Source of the DNA: JABMPO01 sp964539785
GTDB taxonomy: Bacteria; Fidelibacterota; Marinisomatia; Marinisomatales; TCS56
Direction of reading: 5' to 3'
NCBI GenBank assembly: GCA_964539785.1
Contig: CAZIJQ010000006.1
Location: 8,329-72,328, forward strand
DNA length: 64,000 nucleotides
The notes under the pieces are model-generated. The model was not told where the DNA came from. It searched no databases and saw nothing but the letters and a program-made list of their open reading frames with translations. Positions 51,519 to 60,109 of this stretch are shown piece by piece (position 1 is the stretch's first letter; each line of letters starts with the position of its first letter). A program made the position numbers and the translations under genes.

Positions 51519-52483
51519 AGTATTTTAGTTAGTTCTGCCTCCAGGGCCGGGACTACGTCAAATAAATCGCCCACAATCCCATAGGTAGCTGCTTTGAATA
51601 TGGGAGCCTCAGGGTCTTTATTTATAGCGACTATCACCTTACTGGAGGACATGCCAGCCAAATGCTGAATTGCTCCTGAGATACCACAGGCAATATAAAG
51701 TGTGGGGGCAACTGTTTTTCCGGTTTGTCCAACCTGATCGCTGTGAGGCCGCCAGCCCGCATCGACTGCGGCGCGACTTGCTCCCACAGCGGCGCTCAAA
51801 GTATCTGCCAAATGCTCAATAATATCGTACTTTTCAGGTCCACCCATGCCGCGACCGCCTGAAACAATTATATCAGCTTCTGTCAGTTCAGGTCGCGTAG
51901 CTGCGGAAGACTCGAATTCGGTTACCTGAACAATAAATGAATTATCGTCAAACCCGGGATCAAAATTTTCCACTGCTACGGATACGGGGTTTTCTTCAAT
52001 TGGGTAACTGTTTGGCCGCAGGGAAATATAAGCTGTTGCCGTACTCTTGATATTCATCAGAATCTTACCAGCAAAAACCGGACGCTGAATTGCAATGGAT
52101 TCACCTTCGATATCAACTATTGTTGAGTCTGTGAAGACACTGCTGTTCGCCAGACCGGCAACCGACGGCGCAAGATCGCGCCCGGTTGCGGATGCGGAAA
52201 ATAATACTACATCCGGATTAACTTGTTCGATTAGCTTATTTACCGAATGAGCATATGCAGTAGTCGAATAATATTTTAGTTTATCACTATCCACAATATG
52301 GACTTTGGTGATTCCAAATTCTCCCAGTTCCTCGGCGCATTTACCCACATTGGAACCGACAACCAGACCAAGAGCCTGTCCACCGGACTTAGCGGCCAGT
52401 TTATTTGCGACAGTGGCCAATTCACCGGCAGTTTTTCTAAGTTCGCCATCACGTTGTTCTGCAAAAAATAGTATGGTAGCCAT
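51515..52483 (-). CDS. etfA: Electron transfer flavoprotein alpha subunit
   Basis: 322 residues. The N-terminal domain begins ATILFFAEQRDGELRKTAGELATVANKL; the FAD-binding C-terminal domain includes ADIIVSGGRGMGGPEKY, VGASRAAVDAGWRPHSDQVGQTGKTVAPTLYIACGISGAIQHLAGM and the conserved final region. EtfAB accepts electrons from acyl-CoA dehydrogenases, such as the one at 37.0 kb, and delivers them to the quinone pool. The start overlaps the etfB stop. A small ORF overlaps its own stop (see 51426-51518). Confidence 0.97.
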   Translation of the reverse strand: MATILFFAEQRDGELRKTAGELATVANKLAAKSGGQALGLVVGSNVGKCAEELGEFGITKVHIVDSDKLKYYSTTAYAHSVNKLIEQVNPDVVLFSASATGRDLAPSVAGLANSSVFTDSTIVDIEGESIAIQRPVFAGKILMNIKSTATAYISLRPNSYPIEENPVSVAVENFDPGFDDNSFIVQVTEFESSAATRPELTEADIIVSGGRGMGGPEKYDIIEHLADTLSAAVGASRAAVDAGWRPHSDQVGQTGKTVAPTLYIACGISGAIQHLAGMSSSKVIVAINKDPEAPIFKAATYGIVGDLFDVVPALEAELTKIL

Positions 52484-53232
52484 CAGATTACTTTTGCCTC
52501 CTCTCTGAGTAGTCTTGCTAATTTTGGTACGGCGTCGACGCCTTCTCCGACGATTCGGCCTTCTGCTTTTTGGGGAGGATTCTCAAATTTGAAATCGATC
52601 ACCGAATCGACAGCATCTATTACAACTTCGTCGATCGGTTTTTTCTTGGCCATCATAATTCCCCGTAAATTAGGATAGCGTGGTTCATTCAGACCTTTTT
52701 CACAGGTCAATACTGCCGGTAATTGACATGAAACCGCTTCGGTTCCACCTTCAACTTCACGTTTGGTGGTTATCTGATTGCCATCGATATTTAATTCGAC
52801 TATAGAACTGATAACCGGCAATCCAAGATTCATCGCTAATAGGGTACCAGTCTGCTGGGCGTCGGTATCCACGGCTTTTTTACCGCATAATACTAGATCA
52901 AATTGGCGATCTTCCAAAACTTTTCCTATCTGACTGGCGACTGCTTGACTATCCATAAATCGGCTGTTTTCTGCTTTTAACAGTACAGCTTTGTCAGCCC
53001 CCATTGCCAGACCAGTACGAAGGGCAGCAATTGCGCCACCTGGTCCTAATGATACTAATGTTATTTCCCCGCCGTGAGCTTCTTTCAATTGCAGAGCAGC
53101 TTCAATGGCATATTCATCATAGGGATTAACAATGAAGCTTATGGAAGCTTCATCTATTTGATTTCCGTCGTCCGCGATTCGAATTTTTGCTTCCGTGTCC
53201 GGGACTTGTTTGACAAGAACTATGATGTTCAC
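52483..53232 (-). CDS. etfB: Electron transfer flavoprotein beta subunit
   Basis: 249 residues. MNIIVLVKQVPDTEAKIRI at the N-terminus, then NPYDEYAIEAALQLKEAHGGE, DLVLCGKKAVDTDAQQTG and the AMP-binding motif region VSCQLPAVLTCEKGLNEPRYPNLRGIMMAKKKPI. EtfB binds AMP and forms the heterodimer with EtfA. Standard length, no anomalies. It is the first gene of the etf operon. Confidence 0.97.
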   Translation of the reverse strand: MNIIVLVKQVPDTEAKIRIADDGNQIDEASISFIVNPYDEYAIEAALQLKEAHGGEITLVSLGPGGAIAALRTGLAMGADKAVLLKAENSRFMDSQAVASQIGKVLEDRQFDLVLCGKKAVDTDAQQTGTLLAMNLGLPVISSIVELNIDGNQITTKREVEGGTEAVSCQLPAVLTCEKGLNEPRYPNLRGIMMAKKKPIDEVVIDAVDSVIDFKFENPPQKAEGRIVGEGVDAVPKLARLLREEAKVI

Positions 53233-53443
53233 AGCACGTCTCCTTGGTTGAGTATATATTTATTTAATTGATTTTGTGTAGATTAGAATGACTCTAAGAT
53301 ACTGCCTTGAAAATTTGCTTGAAATTTACCGACTGGCTGGTCTATTATCAAAGTAGAACCAAATCGGGTGGTAGTTTAAATTCAATATTAATGTTCGGAT
53401 TTGATTAATATTAGAAACATCCTAATGTAAAGAATTGGAATTA

Positions 53444-55021
53444 ATGAAATCCCATTTAGCAACTCGCGCAAAACCTTCAGAAGGAATTGTTTTTACCGCA
53501 ACCCCACATGCGAAGACCATGATCCGTGAAGCAATATTCAAACGTTTAGTGGAAGATTATCAGCAGCTATCGGCTATCGAATTTTCCGATTTTCAAAGCG
53601 GTAGATTAGAGCAGGAAATGGCCATTCAATTACTGAAATCTATCAGATCTTATCGTTATCTGGATCCGGCGGTAGGCCAGGGCATTTTTCTTGAAACACT
53701 TTATCAGGAAATTAAGGTTTGGGAAAAACAGTATTCGGTTTCAACAACGCAATGGCTTGATGATCAGGTCACTGGTTATGATATTGATCAGCAAATGATA
53801 GAATTTTGCCAGCAGTCCTTATCTTATAAACCGCTTCTGATATATGGTGATTTTCTCAAGGATAAATCAATTAAGTCGGCTGATATAATTATAGCCAATC
53901 CACCCTATATCCGTCAGGAATTATTGCAACCGGAATATAAACAGCACCTAGTGAAAGCCGCCCGTCAGGATTGGCCGACCCTGAAGATTACAGCGCGTTC
54001 GGATATTTATATTTATTTCATGCTTAAATCGACCAGAATCTTAAATGACCGTGGGATAATGACTTTCATAGTTCCCAATAGTTGGATGGATAATGATTTT
54101 GGAGTTAGTATTCGTCAATTGCTCACAAATCATTTACAATTATCAGCTATCCGGGAGCAGAATTGGGAACGGCATTTTGAAGCAGAGATAAATACTGTTA
54201 TAATAACAATCGTAAAGAAAAAGGTCGCCCCGGATTACCAGATAAAAATTATATCTGACAACCAGCGGCCTATAATTAATCAAGCCCGATTGCAACAATT
54301 GGATAATAGTTGGTATGGACACTTATTTAGTTGTCCGGAATGGCTCCAAAATTTCCTTACATCTAGTCAGATTGTTGTGCCATTACAATCTCTGCTGTCA
54401 GTTAAAACGGGAATTATTACCGGGAACAACCGACGCTTTTACTCAACGCAAAAAACAACGCCGGGCGCATTGCCAGCAATTCGGTCGCCGCGAGCAGTGA
54501 AATCAATTATTTTTGGACAGGAAGATGCAACAATCTGGCTTAACACAAATGCTGGTGAAGTAATTCTGCGGCGGGCGCCGCTACTGTGGGTGGATTTGCG
54601 GGGGAATCGGCACCTGGTCGCCTGGAACCGTGACAACCTGCCATTCGAACATACATTTTATGGCCTTACACCCTTAGATAATAACTCATTATCGACCTGG
54701 GCCACGTTACTGAATTCTACCTGGGTTTGGCTGATGGTGGAATTGTTCGGCCGAAAAAGTCTAGGCGGTGGAGCGATTCGCCTGGTAAAGAGCGATCTGC
54801 TGAAACTACCGCTGCCGGCCATTGATAGATTAAACCTGTCCGCTAATGACAATTTTCTTAATCGGCCAATTCGCCCCTGGCGGGAGGAATTGAAACAACC
54901 CGACCGCCATCAACTGGATTGGAATATCTTCGCAGCCATGGGACTGGAGAATCGCTATAACGATATTATTGAATTAACTCAACGACTGATGCAACAGCGG
55001 GAGCTGAAGAGTCGATCATGA
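53444..55021 (+). CDS. Adenine-specific DNA methyltransferase (TaqI/Eco57I-like)
   Basis: 525 residues from the ATG at 53444. SAM-binding motif I YLDPAVGQGIFLETLY lies near residue 70, then GYDIDQQMIEFC, and the catalytic NPPY (IIIANPPYIRQE) near residue 148. The C-terminal half resembles the TaqI-type target-recognition domain (SVKTGIITGNNRRFY, LGGGAIRLVKSDLLKLPLP). It probably methylates adenine N6 in a specific sequence. The stop overlaps the ATG of the next gene (ATGA), so the 170-residue protein is co-translated. No restriction nuclease of a known family is adjacent. Confidence 0.9.
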   Translation: MKSHLATRAKPSEGIVFTATPHAKTMIREAIFKRLVEDYQQLSAIEFSDFQSGRLEQEMAIQLLKSIRSYRYLDPAVGQGIFLETLYQEIKVWEKQYSVSTTQWLDDQVTGYDIDQQMIEFCQQSLSYKPLLIYGDFLKDKSIKSADIIIANPPYIRQELLQPEYKQHLVKAARQDWPTLKITARSDIYIYFMLKSTRILNDRGIMTFIVPNSWMDNDFGVSIRQLLTNHLQLSAIREQNWERHFEAEINTVIITIVKKKVAPDYQIKIISDNQRPIINQARLQQLDNSWYGHLFSCPEWLQNFLTSSQIVVPLQSLLSVKTGIITGNNRRFYSTQKTTPGALPAIRSPRAVKSIIFGQEDATIWLNTNAGEVILRRAPLLWVDLRGNRHLVAWNRDNLPFEHTFYGLTPLDNNSLSTWATLLNSTWVWLMVELFGRKSLGGGAIRLVKSDLLKLPLPAIDRLNLSANDNFLNRPIRPWREELKQPDRHQLDWNIFAAMGLENRYNDIIELTQRLMQQRELKSRS

Positions 55022-55530
55022 AACGTCCCAGTATGTATCAGGCACATGAAGATAGTCTGAAGATATTCACTGAAATATTTAACGGTTGTCACGATGGTCT
55101 GTCACTGGTAATGCAGATTTATCAGACTGAAAATTTCCGTGATGATGGCGTAATTGTAAATACCAAGACGGGAAAAAGGGTTGCTTTTGATTGGGAAATC
55201 AGGGATAAATATTTCAGTAAGGGGAAATTTGCGTTTCGGGAATTACGCCAATTCGAGCGCAAAATCAAAAAGGAAGAAATCGGACTTTCGCTGCAATGTG
55301 ATCGGGAAGAAACGGCTGTGCTGGTGGCCTGGCATGAAGATTGGCTACAATCGAAACCGATTTCGGTTAAGCTGGCCACCGATTTCAAATGGAACGAAAA
55401 AAACCTGGTGCGCAATACTACAAAATTTAAAATTTATTCTTATGATCAAATAGACACTTTTCGTGCTATGCTTTTTCGCGCGCTTGGAAAAAGTCTATTC
55501 AACCACCACGCTTTTTCGGAGAATGAGTAA
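55018..55530 (+). CDS. Unknown protein coupled to the methyltransferase
   Basis: 170 residues, translationally coupled by ATGA overlap to the methyltransferase. It appears alpha/beta (DGVIVNTKTGKRVAFDWEIRDKYF, EIGLSLQCDREETAVLVAWHEDW) with several conserved-looking Asp/Glu/Lys residues that could form a PD-(D/E)xK-type nuclease core, but no clear motif is present. Its position suggests a cognate endonuclease or specificity partner; a solitary methyltransferase with an unrelated partner is the alternative. It overlaps the endonuclease V start by 8 bases. Confidence 0.65.
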   Translation: MKRPSMYQAHEDSLKIFTEIFNGCHDGLSLVMQIYQTENFRDDGVIVNTKTGKRVAFDWEIRDKYFSKGKFAFRELRQFERKIKKEEIGLSLQCDREETAVLVAWHEDWLQSKPISVKLATDFKWNEKNLVRNTTKFKIYSYDQIDTFRAMLFRALGKSLFNHHAFSENE

Positions 55531-56206
55531 AATCAATTCACTCCATTCCTGGGAAGTGCAGCCAGTGAAAGCCCGGCAAATTCAGGAGCAGTTACGGTCA
55601 CAGGTGAAAATTTGTCCACTGCCGACTAATATACGATCTGTAGCCGGTATTGATGTTTCTTACAATCGTGGTTCTGATATATTATTTGCCGCTGTGGTGG
55701 TGCTGGCGTTTCCGGATTTGAAAGTAATTGAGATTGCAACGGCTTCACAGCGGATTGAATTTCCCTACATCCCGGGTTTGTTGTCTTTCCGGGAAGGACC
55801 GGTTGTGCTGGCCGCCTGGGAAAAATTAGAGGTCGAACCCAATGTAGTGATTTTTGATGGTCACGGGCTGGCTCATCCACGGCGGTTCGGATTGGCCACG
55901 CACCTGGGATTGATACTGGATAAACCAGCGATCGGTTGTGCCAAGAGCCGACTGATTGGCAAATATGTTGAGCCGGGGCAGAAGCGAGGGGACTATTCCG
56001 TGCTTGTAGAACAGGAAGAAATTATCGGCCGAGTGCTGAGAACCCGCACTAATGTTAAACTGGTATTTATTTCCATTGGTCATAAAGCCAATTTACCCGG
56101 ATGCCGACAACTATTATTGGATTGTGGAATAGGTCTCCGCCTGCCTGAACCGACCCGACAAGCTCATCTTGCAGTCAATAAATTCCGACGGGAATACTAT
56201 AAGTAA
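55523..56206 (+). CDS. nfi: Endonuclease V
   Basis: 227 residues from the ATG at 55523. Family motifs: VAGIDVSYNRGSDILFAAVVV (metal-binding Asp), IPGLLSFREGP, VVIFDGHGLAHPRRFGLATHLG (catalytic DGHG), and the C-terminal FISIGHKANL. The enzyme cuts near deoxyinosine, repairing adenine deamination. It overlaps the unknown gene of the methyltransferase cluster by 8 bases, which is unusual, since nfi normally stands alone. Full length. Confidence 0.95.
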   Translation: MSKINSLHSWEVQPVKARQIQEQLRSQVKICPLPTNIRSVAGIDVSYNRGSDILFAAVVVLAFPDLKVIEIATASQRIEFPYIPGLLSFREGPVVLAAWEKLEVEPNVVIFDGHGLAHPRRFGLATHLGLILDKPAIGCAKSRLIGKYVEPGQKRGDYSVLVEQEEIIGRVLRTRTNVKLVFISIGHKANLPGCRQLLLDCGIGLRLPEPTRQAHLAVNKFRREYYK

Positions 56207-56208
56207 TA

Positions 56209-56637
56209 TTATTTATCTTTCAGATGAATTAATTCGATCCCCAGCTCGCGTGCGTGTTCGCGGATGCGCTCATCCCGATAAAATTCACCGAAATATATTT
56301 TTTTTATTCCGGCATTGGCAATCATTTTGAAACAATTATAACAGGGTGATGCCGTAACAAAAATTTCGGCATCCTCAATGCGGACTCCATTACGGGCTGC
56401 CTGGACGATAGCATTGGCCTCGGCATGGATTGTACGAACGCAATGGCCGTTTTTCATTTCATGACCAACTTTGTCACAGTGGGGCAAGCCACGCAGACTG
56501 CCGTTATAACCGGTGGATAAAATTGATTTTTCCCGCACAATCACTGCGCCAACATTTTTACGATCACAGGTGGAGCGTGTCGCCACTTCGTGGGCAATAT
56601 TCATGAAATATTTATCCCAGGATACTCTATTTTTCAT
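56209..56637 (-). CDS. Deoxycytidylate (dCMP) deaminase
   Basis: 142 residues. The Zn-binding motifs are HAEANAI near residue 71 and PCYNCFK near residue 99. The spacing of the deaminase core fits the dCMP/ComEB type (ATRSTCDRKNVGAVIV). It converts dCMP to dUMP, the substrate of ThyX encoded at 27.3 kb. Convergent with nfi, with two bases between the stops. Confidence 0.93.
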   Translation of the reverse strand: MKNRVSWDKYFMNIAHEVATRSTCDRKNVGAVIVREKSILSTGYNGSLRGLPHCDKVGHEMKNGHCVRTIHAEANAIVQAARNGVRIEDAEIFVTASPCYNCFKMIANAGIKKIYFGEFYRDERIREHARELGIELIHLKDK

Positions 56638-56645
56638 ATCAGAAA

Positions 56646-57287
56646 TTAATTAAGGTATTTATGTTCGATGGGAATTGATTCGGGCGGTTTAAAATCCAAT
56701 AAATCCCGTTCACTTTCGGAAGCTGTTTTCATATTATCAAATTGATAGAGAATATTTTCGGTTAACTCGTTATCATGATATTTTCTGACGCGATAACGTT
56801 TTAAATACGCGCGTTCTTCAAACTGGCTATACTCAATCTGATTAATAATCTGGTAATCGGCTGGATCGGCTACAATAATTAATTCAACAATTTGTCCATT
56901 TAAAGATTTTGCTGTAATGATCGGATATTGATCTTTTTGATTAAGATATTGAAAGCGAACTGTATCTCCGATTGCCTTTTGATTAACCAGTGTTAAACCG
57001 GCCGCAGTAAACATGGTTGTATCGTAGGGCTTGATTTCCGGGATCGGATTTTGTGGGTTCGCGTCGCTAAAATGTATATGAAACAACCGTTGGTCATCCG
57101 GATAGTATATTTCCAATAATCCTGGAGAATGTCTGATCCATTGATTAATGGGATTTTCTACTATCATCAGGGCTTCATCGCTATCCTCCTCGAAATAAAT
57201 TTTCCCATCTAAGCCTGTCGTTTCGGTTCCAATCGACAGTATCTGTGAAAAGGAAACAACTATCCCAAGGAGAATAGAATATAGCAC
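56646..57287 (-). CDS. Exported LolA-like protein (uncertain)
   Basis: 213 residues starting at GTG (57287). N-terminal signal-like segment (about 1-17), then a series of beta-strands (KIYFEEDSDEALMIVENP, QWIRHSPGLLEIYYPDD, RFQYLNQKDQYPIITAKSL) that loosely resembles the half-barrel of LolA/LolB lipoprotein carriers. Identity is weak, so the call is tentative. It lies 8 bases upstream of the dCMP deaminase gene on the same strand, and 33 bases after the preceding exported protein. Confidence 0.45.
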   Translation of the reverse strand: MLYSILLGIVVSFSQILSIGTETTGLDGKIYFEEDSDEALMIVENPINQWIRHSPGLLEIYYPDDQRLFHIHFSDANPQNPIPEIKPYDTTMFTAAGLTLVNQKAIGDTVRFQYLNQKDQYPIITAKSLNGQIVELIIVADPADYQIINQIEYSQFEERAYLKRYRVRKYHDNELTENILYQFDNMKTASESERDLLDFKPPESIPIEHKYLN

Positions 57288-57320
57288 TACAAAACACTCA
57301 AATATGCGATTTTGTAATGT

Positions 57321-57704
57321 TTATTCGATGGTTGTTTCCGAAGCAGCCGCTGATAAAACCATGACCTGAAATACCACGCTTACACAGGCTCCGATCAAGC
57401 AACCGTTTAGAGCTTTCTTGGTTTGAATGGTTTTTGCTTCCGCGCGATAACAATCGCTGTAAAGTGCAACATATTCAGGAGATTTACCCAACATGCGAGT
57501 TGCCGGCGGATTTGCTTCTATTACGTATGCTGCACCCCACCCAATTAAGCCAAACAGACAGCCGGCTCCAAACCAGAGGTTAGAATTCACATCGGTTTGG
57601 GCATCCAACTGGGCTTGTGCACAAGTGTTTTCAGCATTTTGGGCAAATAGCGGCACAAACAACATGGACCATGACAGTAAGACGATCAAGAACTTCTTTA
57701 ACAT
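57321..57704 (-). CDS. Small exported or membrane protein of unknown function
   Basis: 127 residues. A signal peptide (about 1-20) is followed by two hydrophobic segments (about 44-64, LWFGAGCLFGLIGWGAAYV, and about 102-122, LIGACVSVVFQVMVLSAAA) and four Cys in the mature part. No family recognised. The 167-base AT-rich gap beyond its start separates it from sufS, and its own promoter is expected there. Confidence 0.6.
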   Translation of the reverse strand: MLKKFLIVLLSWSMLFVPLFAQNAENTCAQAQLDAQTDVNSNLWFGAGCLFGLIGWGAAYVIEANPPATRMLGKSPEYVALYSDCYRAEAKTIQTKKALNGCLIGACVSVVFQVMVLSAAASETTIE

Positions 57705-57870
57705 ACGATACCCCTATCTCTATTGTTAATTAGCGATTACGTTCGCAACGTCTATATGCTAAAATTAACAGCAAATCGGAATAATATCAATTATATTATA
57801 ATATAATACAAAATATAGTTTTATGTAATATCAGCAACGATCCATTCTCGTTTTGATAAACGGCCAATAA

Positions 57871-59103
57871 TCAGCTAATTTGTTTACTAAAAAATCGAAT
57901 AGTGGTATTTAGCGCGGCAATAAAACGATCAATTTCTGCCTTGGTATTGTATAAATAAATACTGGCCCGTGAGGTAGCCGGCACCCCCAATCGCTGCATG
58001 AGGGGCTGAGCGCAGTGATGACCGGCCCGGATCGCCACCCCTTCTTCATCCAGGAATTGAGCCAGATCGTGGGGGTGGACCGCATCCACATTAAAACTGA
58101 TAACCGGCCCTCGTTGTTGTGTATTGCCGTGGATAGTCAATCCATCCAGGTCTTTCAAGCTTGTCAACGTGTAGTCAGTTAATTCTTGCTCATATTGACC
58201 AATCGCCTGGTAATCCAATTGATTCAAATAATCAATGGCCGCCCCAAGACCAATTACCTGAGCGATTTTCGGGGTTCCGGCTTCAAATTTCCAGGGGATT
58301 TCAGTCCAGGTTGATTTTTCCATCGTTACAGTTCGGATCATTTCACCACCGCCCAAAAACGGTGACATCTGCTCCAGTAGTTCCGGTTTGCCATATAGTG
58401 CGCCAACTCCGGTTGGACCCAGCATTTTATGGCCGGAAAAGGCCAGGAAATCACAACCTAATTCAACTACATCAACCGCCATGTGCGGCACACTCTGGGC
58501 TGCATCGACTACGGTGATCGCCCCGACATCATGGGCCAATTCAATAATCTGCCGGGCAGGATTGATCGTCCCGAAAACATTTGATTGGTGGGTAAAGGCT
58601 ACCAGTTTAGTTTTATCGGTAAAATATTGCTTGGGGTTTTCCAGATCCAGCGTGCCGTCATCCGTGATCGGAATATATTTTAATGTAGCTCCGGTGTCGC
58701 GTGCTGCTAATTGCCAGGGGATCAGGTTGGAATGGTGCTCCATTTCCGTCACCAGGATTTCATCACCGGGTCGCAGATTGTGACGCCCCCAGGCGTAAGC
58801 TAGCAAGTTGATCGATTCGGTGGTACCGCTGGTGAAAACGATCGACCGGCGATCAGGGGAATTAATCAATTGGGCGACTTTATCCCGGACAGCCTCATAG
58901 GCTTCGGTAGCGACCGCGGCCTGTTGGTACAGCGCACGATGAACGTTGGCATTATATTCGCTGTAAAATTTGCTAGTGGCATCAATAACCGACTGGGGTT
59001 TGTGGGTAGTGGCGGCATTGTCGAGATAAACCAGCGGCTTGCCGTGAATCTGTTGTCGGAGATTGGGAAAATCGGCTCGGACTTTTTGAACGTCAAATGG
59101 CAT
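57871..59103 (-). CDS. sufS: SufS cysteine desulfurase
   Basis: 410 residues. PLP-dependent class V desulfurase: VYLDNAATTHKPQSVIDA near residue 25, VDAAQSVPHMAVDV with the conserved Asp-Gln, active-site Lys in FSGHKMLGPTGVG near residue 225, and the persulfide-forming Cys in AIRAGHHCAQPLMQRLG near residue 365. It removes sulfur from cysteine for Fe-S assembly. Its start overlaps the SufT stop. SufS with SufU as partner is the usual pairing outside proteobacteria. Confidence 0.97.
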   Translation of the reverse strand: MPFDVQKVRADFPNLRQQIHGKPLVYLDNAATTHKPQSVIDATSKFYSEYNANVHRALYQQAAVATEAYEAVRDKVAQLINSPDRRSIVFTSGTTESINLLAYAWGRHNLRPGDEILVTEMEHHSNLIPWQLAARDTGATLKYIPITDDGTLDLENPKQYFTDKTKLVAFTHQSNVFGTINPARQIIELAHDVGAITVVDAAQSVPHMAVDVVELGCDFLAFSGHKMLGPTGVGALYGKPELLEQMSPFLGGGEMIRTVTMEKSTWTEIPWKFEAGTPKIAQVIGLGAAIDYLNQLDYQAIGQYEQELTDYTLTSLKDLDGLTIHGNTQQRGPVISFNVDAVHPHDLAQFLDEEGVAIRAGHHCAQPLMQRLGVPATSRASIYLYNTKAEIDRFIAALNTTIRFFSKQIS

Positions 59104-59654
59104 TAAAACATTCCAAGTTCAAGGCGAGCGGCGTCCGACATCATCTCCCGGTTCCAGAGCGGTTCCCATACCAGTTCGACATTTGCTTCAGTGATACCAG
59201 GAACCATCAAGGCCTTTCTTTTTACATCGGCAGCAATATATTCGCCCATGCCGCAACCGGGGGCGGTGAGGGTCAATTTAATATCGACCTGGTAGCTGCA
59301 ATCATCAATAAGCGTGATTTCCAGATCGTAAATCAGACCCAAATCAACAACATTTACGGGGATTTCCGGATCGTAGCAGGTCTTCAGGATATTGAGAACG
59401 GCATATTTGTCCGGGACTTGCTGAGCCTTACAGGGATCATCATCGGTATAAATTTCGGTAGCATTTTTGCCGATGGCTTCGCCATCCTTGCCTTCGATCT
59501 GGGCTAGGTTGCCGTTAAGTATCAAGGTGTAATTGCCACCCAAATCCTGCGTGATGAAGGCGATTTCACCGGCTTTGATGGTAATCGGTTCACCGGAAGG
59601 AATCGCGACTGCAGCGCAATCGCGGGTAAAAGTGACTTGTTCGTTATTGGCCAT
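59103..59654 (-). CDS. sufT: SufT, DUF59-containing Fe-S assembly protein
   Basis: 183 residues. The C-terminal DUF59/MIP18-type domain (about 82-170; DPEIPVNVVDLGLIYDLEI, LTLTAPGCGMGEYIAADV) has the Cys-containing TAPGCGM motif. An N-terminal extension of 80 residues is typical of the long SufT form. It assists Fe-S cluster maturation of target proteins. Five bases separate it from the sufU stop and it overlaps sufS. Confidence 0.92.
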   Translation of the reverse strand: MANNEQVTFTRDCAAVAIPSGEPITIKAGEIAFITQDLGGNYTLILNGNLAQIEGKDGEAIGKNATEIYTDDDPCKAQQVPDKYAVLNILKTCYDPEIPVNVVDLGLIYDLEITLIDDCSYQVDIKLTLTAPGCGMGEYIAADVKRKALMVPGITEANVELVWEPLWNREMMSDAARLELGMF

Positions 59655-59659
59655 AATTC

Positions 59660-60109
59660 TTATTCGGTTGAAAAAACTTCGGATTGATCGGTGGATTTGA
59701 GTGAATTAACCGCTGTGTGCCAGGGCAGTATAGCGCATTTTACTCGTACTGGATATTTATGTACGCCCGCCAAAACCGCTAATTTTTCCATTTCTTCGAT
59801 GTCATATTCACCGGTTTTGATCATATGTTGGAATTTATTGAAGATCGCCTGGGCTTCGTTGACGGTCTTGCCTTTTAAAATTGTTGTCATGATTGAGGTC
59901 GAAGCTTTCGAGATGGCGCATCCCTGTCCCTGAAAGCTGATTTCATTAATTACGTCGTTTTCCACTTTAATGTAGATTGTGATTTGATCACCGCAGAGTG
60001 GATTGTGGCCATCGGCAGTATGGTTGGCACCGGCCAGCACTTTATAATTATGAGGATGCTGGCTATGGTCCAGAATCATAGATTGGTAAAGTTCGCGAAG
60101 TTTATCCAT
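59660..60109 (-). CDS. sufU: SufU zinc-dependent sulfurtransferase/scaffold
   Basis: 149 residues from the ATG at 60109, which overlaps the sufD stop (ATGA). Conserved Cys are seen in NPLCGDQITIYI, ISFQGQGCAISKAS and VKCAILPWHT, the SufU/IscU-like set that binds Zn and accepts sulfur from SufS. An upstream start would add 10 residues inside sufD. The order sufB-C-D-U-T-S places SufU before its sulfur donor. Confidence 0.95.
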   Translation of the reverse strand: MDKLRELYQSMILDHSQHPHNYKVLAGANHTADGHNPLCGDQITIYIKVENDVINEISFQGQGCAISKASTSIMTTILKGKTVNEAQAIFNKFQHMIKTGEYDIEEMEKLAVLAGVHKYPVRVKCAILPWHTAVNSLKSTDQSEVFSTE

